Origin: Anisodus tanguticus
Lineage: Eukaryota > Streptophyta > Magnoliopsida > Solanales > Solanaceae
Assembly: GCA_034509755.1 (NCBI GenBank)
Contig: CM067541.1
Coordinates: 17,596,001 to 17,660,000 of the forward strand
Reading direction: 5' to 3'
Length of the DNA stretch: 64,000 bases
Shown: positions 57,390 to 64,000 of the stretch, piece by piece
Layout of the letters: each line of letters starts with the position of its first letter
Position numbering within the stretch: the first letter of the stretch is position 1
Made by a program: the position numbers and the translations under genes
The notes under the pieces: generated by a model
What the model saw: the letters and a program-made list of their open reading frames with translations, nothing else
Told to the model about the DNA's origin: nothing
Databases searched by the model: none

Positions 57390-57440
57390 AATTGCACTGG
57401 GCTTGAGCCATGATATATGCATAACTGTAGCCTTGAGCCC

Positions 57441-57517
<77 letters not shown>

Positions 57518-57640
57518 TATATATATTATTGTGGACTTTGGCCCATAATATATAACTGTGGCCTTGGGCCTATAATAATATATAATTATGGTCTTGGGCC
57601 CATAATAATATATATGATTGTGGCCTTGGAACCAAAAATA
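57390..57640. repeat. Short tandem units and a long (TA)n tract inside the solo LTR
   Basis: A unit like aactgtggccttgggcccataata repeats about five times. A nearly pure TA run fills 57441-57528. The matching left-hand TA run is at 48188-48206. The Tyr/Ile-rich ORF across it is an artefact. Confidence 0.85.
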
Positions 57641-58829
57641 CAGGTACTCAATATGATACTGAAATACAAAAAATATACTGATATGAAACACTGAACATGA
57701 GATCATACTGAAGTTCTGATACAATACTGACATTCTGAGCAACGGTTCACTAAGACATGTAATCATGAACTGATTATGAGTACTGAAGCTTTAACTAGAT
57801 TACAACATGCAGAATATTCTAGGATGAGACTCGTGGATATCAAACACACGTCTATATTGATTACGCACTGAGTTCACAACAATCAAAGTGATAATTATGA
57901 ACAACTATGAATTTTTAATCTTAAGGATAGACGTTCTAGTCTTTTCATGAACTAGGGTATAATCTCAATTTATGAAGTACTTTGCAACAATCTCGATAAA
58001 CAAAGCGTGAGGATGACTAAAGATGTTCCCACATGTAGATAGAAGCTCTATATACCTTAGTCGCTCCAAAACTTGAAGAAAATATCTGAACGTTTGAAGA
58101 AGAAACCCAAAGCCTTGAACCTTGAGATAGGTTTTCTTGAAAACCATAGGTTAGAGACAAAGGATTTCACTTAGAATCCATGTATAATCATTAATGGGCA
58201 AGTTAGAATACATTATAATGACTTACTTTGAGATATGAGGATGGGGAGAGGAGGAGAACTTCGTGTTAGGGCTTTGGAGAATGAAGAATGGATTAAAAAG
58301 ACTAAAAAATGCAACTTTAAATGAGTTTCCATGTCTATTCTACGGTCCATTTTGCGGACCGTAGAACGGGAATACCGGCCGCACTTTTAGTCGCAAAAAT
58401 AAATAGTAACTCGCCAGATTTTGGACATTTCGCACTCCACATATCGATTCTGCAGACCGTAGAATGGGCTGCTCTGGCCGTGCTTTTTTTCTAGCGTTGT
58501 AACCTTTAGTAAAATAATCATAACGTTTTGTACAAATGTCTGTTTGACCTCCATCCTATACCATTAGAAAGATATTTGAATATCTACAACTTTTATGTAG
58601 GAAGTTTTCTCAAATTCCTTATCGAATTTTCCTTCTACGCGCTTGAAGTGAGGACTGGTGGAAACTCACTAAAAAATATGCTCTGTAAAGTAGCTTCCTA
58701 CTATACTTTGCCCAAAGATTCTTCTTATGACTTTATTAGTTTTCAAAACACTTCATATACTCCTCATATTAGTTTCTTTTGATTATATCTTACGGGACAA
58801 ACCATAGCCCGAAGGTACGAGGTGTTACA

Positions 58830-59544
58830 TTCTCTTAGATCATTTTCTTTCACGCATGTAGTATAGGCCATGATATGTTCATGTGGGTCAGTAGTTCCAT
58901 CATACTTGGCCACAAAAGGCATTTTAAACCTTTTGAGGATAAATTCGGGCGCGAACTCTGACTTATACGCCAATTGAATATACTTATTTACATCCAGACC
59001 GTCAACCACAGAAGGAGCCCCCGATATTTGACTGAACTGGTACCGGAACTCCTGGGCAGTTTTTTTTGCCTTCTTTGCATTGGTATCAACTTTGCTTGTC
59101 ATGTCCTTCATTAATTTTAGGACCTTTTCCTGGAACGAGTTTTCAAGGACTTCGCTCTCTGATCCACCATTTACAGATCCACCTTGATCATCTCCGATTC
59201 ATCCAGACCATCATCAATTTCTCCATGTATATTTGGTGAATGAACCGATCCTCCTGTTGGAGTACTACCTATATTTTTGGACATGAACTCCTCTTGAAAC
59301 CGCTTCAGACGCTCTAACTCTTCGCTCATTGCAGTGTTCTGCGCTCGAAGATTCTATATGACTTTTTGAGTGTTTCGTCAGTGGGAACGTCACCATGTTG
59401 AGTCTGTCCGTCTCCAGAAGTGACTCCACCAGTACGCATCGGGTCTTCGGGTCTCATAGTTCCTAATAGAAGACCATTTGCCCCAAGATTATTTGTGTTA
59501 TCCCTAACGTTGCATATTCGTGTCATCTGTTTGATCTGAAACAA
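58830..59544 (-). pseudogene. Gag N-terminal part of Tat element 2
   Basis: Two frames carry this part: 59326-59544 (MTRICNVRDNTNNLGANGLL) and 58830-59111 (FKMPFVAKYDGTTDPHEHIM, then CVKENDLRE). The reading ends where the solo LTR is inserted, and its homologous continuation resumes at 47519. The order and spacing match gag of elements 1 and 3. Confidence 0.8.
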
Positions 59545-59597
59545 AGAATAAGACTTAAAGAAAAAAAATAGATTAGTAGATAGATCACTTGTGACAC

Positions 59598-59628
59598 CAC
59601 AATAGTCTAGGCCCCACGGTGGTCATCA
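59598..59628 (-). other. Degenerate primer binding site of Tat element 2
   Basis: On the minus strand TTTGATGACCACCGTGGGGC lies just after the LTR, at the place of TTTGGCGCCCACCGTGGGGC in element 1. The first bases have decayed. Confidence 0.6.
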
Positions 59629-59631
59629 AAC

Positions 59632-60233
59632 TATTTACCCATAAAATGGTACAATTGAATTTATATACGTGGTCAAGGACATGTGGATCTCAAATGACAC
59701 GTTAGATAGGAATTTTAGATAAATTGCACCGAAAATGAATAATAACAAGACAAGATAAAATAATGTTCAGCATAAGCCTTATGATAACTTCTGGGCAAAG
59801 TGACAGTAACTTGTATGAAATCACATAAATCAAGAGAATGACAATAAGTATTTTGTAATTACTAGAATCTGATGGGTTACAATAGAATGAAGTGCCCTAT
59901 TTATACATGAGCTACGCATGTACAAAGCACACAAAATATGCCCTCATGAACACAAGAGAATGAATGTTGTAATAATTGGAGAATCAATCTCTCAATAAAT
60001 GTCATTAAAAGGCTGTTGGAAGTCGTATGACCGACTTTAGTAACGGTCGTCAGTTATGATGCAAACGACTTTTAGCCTTTTTATTACCGGTACCTTCCTT
60101 GATTGTGTCGCTCGCGGAACCATTCGAGTGCTACCGGAAATGTTCCAAATTGGTTTGGACTTGACTCAACATCAATTGCTTCGTGTCGCATCATAATTCG
60201 TACAACTGTTATATATGGATTTTGCCCTATACA
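59632..60233 (-). repeat. 5' LTR of Tat element 2
   Basis: The repeat begins tatttacccataaaatggta on the plus strand and ends ccctataca. On the minus strand it starts TGTATAGGGC and is followed by the primer site. Confidence 0.9.
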
Positions 60234-60238
60234 ATATG

Positions 60239-61097
60239 ACTTATTAGATTGGGCATATATGTAATGCGCTAATATATATATTAATGGATAGTCGGGTAGC
60301 CTAAACATAAGATATAAGAAATTCGATTTTCGGATATATCCAAAAATCTGAAGTTCCATTCAAAACTGATCCAAATTTTTTAAAACTTAATTTCGAAACC
60401 CAATTTAGAATCTAAAAATTCAAAATATAAATCCAAAATATTCGAATTTTGAGTTTATCCAAATTATGCACACAATTTTCCTTTTCTTTTGACAACCAAC
60501 AGAGAAATGATAGTGAGTGTCACTCACTATTCGGACTAAAGATAGAGGGAAATGTCCTGGTGTTAAACGGTTAAACTGATAGCTATAACTTGTATTATAC
60601 TATTACTTACTCCATCTCAATTTATGTGATATAGTTTTACTCGATACAGAGTTTAAGAAATAAAGAAAGATTTTTAAATCTTGTAATTAGAAACAAGTCA
60701 AAGATATTTATGTGGTTATAGATCATCTCGTTAAATTTAATATTAAAGTTAAATTATTATAAAATAAGAAATGTATCATTCTTTTTAGAACAAACTAAAA
60801 AGAAAAGTGTATAATTCTTTTTAGAACAAACTAAAAAGAAAAGTGTATCATTCTTTTTAAAATATCTTTTTAAGAAAGTGTATTAAATAAACGAAGAAAA
60901 TAATAATCAAGTCGAAATTGCGGCGCCGAAAATTTCAACCGTCCTAATAATAGGTCCTACATAGTACGGTGTAATTAATAGGGCACGAGGAAAATAAAAT
61001 AGACTGGACTAACTTATGAAACCAAAATATATATGGCCCTTCCTTGATTAGCTAGTCATTGTCATCCATAATTTCCTAAATAAATTCCAACAATGTA
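60239..61097. other. Spacer right of the outer element, with a three-copy short tandem repeat
   Basis: No gene is seen. A decayed MITE-like end (actccatctcaatttatgtg, about 60610) is followed at 60768-60870 by three copies of a unit of about 38 bp containing gtgtatcattctttttagaa and caaactaaaaagaaaa. Confidence 0.6.
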
Positions 61098-61635
61098 CTT
61101 CCTCCGTCCATTTTACTTGTCAGATTATTAAAAATAATTGATTCAAAATTTTATTTCCTTCCTTCCATATTACTTGGCCAGTTTATTAAATATATATGTT
61201 TTAAATTATTTGGCTATTTTCTAAAAATAAGATAGAATTAATTAATTTTTTTCTACTTTATCCTTAACATTAATTTTTTTTTAAAGTAGCTATATTGATT
61301 AGAATGTAATTAATTAGAAAGAGATAAAGGATAATGTAATAAAAATGTATTTCTTATTTATAATTTCTTAAGGGGCGTATAAAAGGAAAAGTGGAGAAGT
61401 AATATGGGACATAGGGATTATTATTTTATAAAAGAGAGAATGAATTTTCCTTTTCACCTTTAATCTTACTCTAATAAATATGAAAAAAGATTAATATAGT
61501 GAAAGAAAAAAGTAATAGTATTAAATTGAGATTAAAGAATAAATAAGAATAATTTAATCAATTGTTTTTTAGTTAATATTTTTTAAAGGATATGCAAAAG
61601 AAAAAAACATGATAAGTAAAATGGACTCAAGGGAG
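61098..61635. mobile_element. Stowaway-like MITE
   Basis: The left end cttcctccgtccattttact and the right end, inverted CTCCCTTGAGTCCATTTTAC, are imperfect inverted repeats. TA flanks both (61096-61097 and 61636-61637). A second internal copy of the end (tccttccttccatattactt) suggests a composite. Confidence 0.65.
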
Positions 61636-61718
61636 TAATAGACACGAGCGAAGATAATAGTACGAATTGAAATGGTCCCTCCTTAACTAATCGTTCATAA
61701 TATTAAATAAATTATTAT

Positions 61719-62319
61719 TGTATACGGTAAAAATTGACACGATACGTGACAATATTTAGGTATGGAAATCGAAGGGAGCGGCAGTGCTTTACACCGAATG
61801 CGAGTTGAACCGGGATAAGTTGGATATTGGAGCAAGATGAGGTAGTAACCGAACCAGGTGACATCGGATGGAGGGCCGAAGGAGTTCGACGTGTATCCGT
61901 TCCGGGTATGGCGCCAACCGTTATTCTTTGTTTATTAAGTGATCGTTATTCTCATTTAATAGCATTTAATTAGGGAATGATTCTCGGGCATAAATGCCTT
62001 GAACTGATAACTATAAAAGGAGTCCAACCTTCATATTGGAAGGGAATCTCATTCCCATTAATCTTACTTGCACGATTTCATTGTAATCACGATTGTTAAA
62101 GCTCTCACAGTTGGCTCGAACCCGAAGCAAATCAGCTTAGGATCAGACCAAACTGATCAAGTCGTTTCAATCAAGATCATTACATCTCAGGCTAATTTAC
62201 TTACTTGTTATTTTCATATCTTTACTTATTGCCAATTGCTTATCATACTAATTTGCAAATCGATCCACATATTCTTAAAACTACTTACAAATTTAACTGT
62301 ACATTTTTTGGGGTAAACA
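61719..62319 (+). repeat. 5' LTR of Tat element 3
   Basis: It starts TGTATACGGTAAAAATTGAC and ends GGGGTAAACA. It is 78 bp longer than the LTR of element 1, mainly in the region before the gag-proximal end. Confidence 0.85.
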
Positions 62320-62322
62320 ATT

Positions 62323-62340
62323 TGGCGCCCACCATGGGGC
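62323..62340 (+). other. Primer binding site of Tat element 3
   Basis: TGGCGCCCACCATGGGGC follows the LTR by three bases and differs from element 1 at one position. Confidence 0.75.
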
Positions 62341-62430
62341 TAAGGATAATCGTGGTGATTTGTTCAAACACAAATTTCACTTGTTTCTTTCGAGATTTTA
62401 TGATTTTAGGTTAATTATAAGTACTACAAA

Positions 62431-64000
62431 ATGTCTAGTGACATTCAAGTCAGCAACCACGATGAGAATAACAACGACATTCCACTCGTTCACCCAATGA
62501 ATGGCGTTTCGCCCATTGATCCGTTGAATGGCATTCCACCCATTGATTCATCGAATGGCGTTTTGCCCAGTGATCCAATGAATAATAACAACCCTATGAT
62601 TTTCCTCGATCGTCTATAAGGTCATGTCAGAAAATACCGAACGATGATGAAGATGGTGAAATAAATTTGACTCAAATATTTTATATACTGAAGGAGCAAT
62701 AAGAGGCTATAACTCAGTTGCAAAAGAAAAGTAGCAGAGCAAGTGCGGCGAATGAAGCTCGTCCGGTCCGCAATGATGGTCCAGGTCGAGAAGAGGATCA
62801 CGTTATTGAAAATACCAATGGTTTGGGGACTAATGAGTCCTCTGAGGTCTTGAAAATGCTCGAAGCCTTAACTAAATGAATTGACACTAATGAAAAGAAG
62901 GTTGAAACCAACAATTCACGGGTAGACTAGATTCCTGGGCGCCTCCGATCTTGAAGGGGCCATACTCGAAGAGATGCATCCAATTGTGTTCCCACTAAGT
63001 GCAGCACAAAAATTGATACCGTAGAGGTTTAAAATGCCAGACCTCCCGAAGTACTATGGGACAATTGATCTATAGGAGCACGTCAAATCATATACTTGTG
63101 CAGTAAAGGACAATGAAATGCATCCGGTTGAAATTGAATCAATATTGCTGAAGAAATTTGGCGAAACACTATACAAGGGAGCAATAACATGGTATTCTAT
63201 GTTTCCTAAACATTCTATTAATTCATTTGAAATACTTGCAGATGCCTTTATAAAGGCGCATGCCGGAGCATTAAAGGTTCAATTAAGGAAAACAAATATA
63301 TTCAAAATTGCTTTAAAGGATATGGAGTTTCTACGGGAGTTCGTGACAATGTTTCAAAAGAAATGGATGCTTCTTCCCTTGGCGGCGGATGAATGGGCAG
63401 CCGACTTTCACCAAAGGATTGAATCCAAGAAGCTCCAGTGCTTCCTTCAAATTAAAGGAGAACTTATTGGAGTTTCCGTAGGTGACATGGGCGTACGACC
63501 ACAATAGATACGAGTCTAAAATCCAAGTGGAGGATGATCAACTCGAACTTCCTTCGGGATCAGCGGGACGAAACAAGAATTTTGATAATTCAAAGAGGAT
63601 AGTTGAGTCAGAGTTGAAATATTCAAAAGATAGGTATCAACCCTACGGGCAACCAGAAAGGTCGAACTTCAGATCGGATAGAGGTCGTAACAATCTCAAC
63701 TTCTCATCGAATTGAGGAGATATGCAAAATGATCGAGGTTCTACCAGTAGAGGTTTGAAATTTAAGAATGATAGTGATGTGTCTTCTTCTAATACTATTG
63801 AAAATCCAAGACTATTTGAATATGACTTCAACATCGATGCGACCAGACTTGTTTTGGCTATTGGACATATTAAGGAGATAAGGTGGCCAAGACCACTCCG
63901 GACTAACATGGCTTAGAGAGATCCAAATTTGATTTGTGATTACCATGGAACTATAGTCATAAAATAGAGAATTGTTGCTAATTAAGGGATGAAGTGACCC
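62431..64000 (+). pseudogene. Gag of Tat element 3, broken and partial
   Basis: The start MSSDIQVSNHDENNNDIP matches element 1. A short internal repeat (NGVSPIDP, NGIPPIDS, NGVLPSDP) follows, then a stop at 62617-62619. Later frames hold 63118-63507 (ESILLKKFGETLYKGAITWY, AFIKAHAGALKVQLRKTNIF), 63482-63715 and 63722-63916 (LFEYDFNIDATRLVLAIGHI). Several stops and shifts are present. The polyprotein continues past the window edge. Confidence 0.8.

Larger units (their letters stand above)
47525..58829 (-). mobile_element. Solo LTR of a gypsy element (Del/Tekay-like), itself interrupted by viral DNA
   Basis: On the minus strand the insertion starts TGTAACACCTCGTACC (58829) and ends GGCGTGACA (47525). 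It splits gag of Tat element 2 with a target duplication ttctt / ttctc (47520-47524 and 58830-58834, one mismatch). About 2.1 kb of LTR remains in two parts, 47525-48208 and about 57390-58829. No gag-pol of its own is present. Phrases such as gcaccatgaagtgcagacac and tctacggtccattttgcgga are familiar from abundant Solanaceae chromovirus LTRs; the lineage is inferred. Confidence 0.72.
38603..60233 (-). mobile_element. Tat-type Ty3/gypsy element 2 (outer element of a nested stack)
   Basis: Direct LTRs of 603 and 602 bp are flanked by the exact 5-bp duplication atatg (38598-38602 and 60234-60238). Reading on the minus strand: 5' LTR, primer site, gag (interrupted), protease, reverse transcriptase, RNase H, a second archaeal-type RNase H, integrase and 3' LTR. 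An extra ORF lies antisense between integrase and the 3' LTR. The second RNase H and the extra antisense ORF are known marks of the Tat lineage. The span is 21.6 kb because of inner insertions. Confidence 0.88.
61719..64000 (+). mobile_element. Tat-type Ty3/gypsy element 3, 5' part (runs off the window)
   Basis: A 601-bp LTR, a primer site and gag follow on the plus strand. It is closely related to element 1 by LTR blocks and gag wording. The rest lies beyond 64000. Confidence 0.88.

Noticed and set aside
57302..57766. Tyr/Ile-repeat ORF
   Set aside because: It is the translation of a (TA)n microsatellite.
31103..62319. Elements 1 and 3 as the two ends of one large interrupted element
   Set aside because: The LTR at 61719 is followed by a primer site and gag, so it is a 5' LTR; element 1 has no 3' LTR in the window.

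Overview
This is nuclear DNA from a flowering plant. A solanaceous species is the best fit: intronic and intergenic repeats resemble Solanaceae SINEs, Tat-type Ty3/gypsy elements have the PBS context TGGCGCCCACC, and there is an endogenous caulimovirid. The species cannot be fixed from sequence alone.

Layout. (1) Positions 1-19500 are gene territory, with all three genes on the minus strand: the first coding exon of RACK1 (472-906, continuing off the left edge); a two-exon GPI-anchored cysteine-rich protein of the At4g28100 type (3254-6179); and an 11-exon group-D (TDY) MAP kinase closest to MPK9 (8488-19500, 597 aa). The kinase's 5.6-kb first intron holds a Ty1/copia element (14686-18733), a Stowaway-like MITE and SINE fragments. 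(2) Positions 19880-31100 hold DNA transposons and remnants. A hAT-like element (19880-24511, 8-bp target duplication) carries G-rich tandem repeats split by a ~3.2-kb solo LTR. Then come a Stowaway (24573-24877), two foldback/Mutator-like elements with 9- and 10-bp target duplications (25233-26607 and 26866-27905), SINE remnants and a fragment of mitochondrial sdh3. (3) Positions 31103-38341 hold the 5' part of a plus-strand Tat gypsy element. It breaks off inside RNase H at a 2.4-kb almost pure polypyrimidine (CTT/CTC) tract. (4) Positions 38603-60233 are one minus-strand Tat gypsy element (LTRs about 603 bp, target duplication ATATG). It carries an extra antisense ORF with its own TATA box. 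Its gag is interrupted by a solo LTR (47525-58829), and that LTR is interrupted at a (TA)n tract by a rearranged endogenous pararetrovirus cluster with two copies arranged head to head. (5) Positions 60234-64000 hold MITEs and the 5' LTR plus gag of a third Tat element that runs off the right edge.

The three host genes appear functional. Every transposon or viral ORF seen is broken. The most informative parts are the four-level nesting at 38603-60233, the inverted pararetroviral repeat that could make double-stranded RNA, and the copia element lying in sense orientation upstream of an in-frame alternative start of the MAP kinase.
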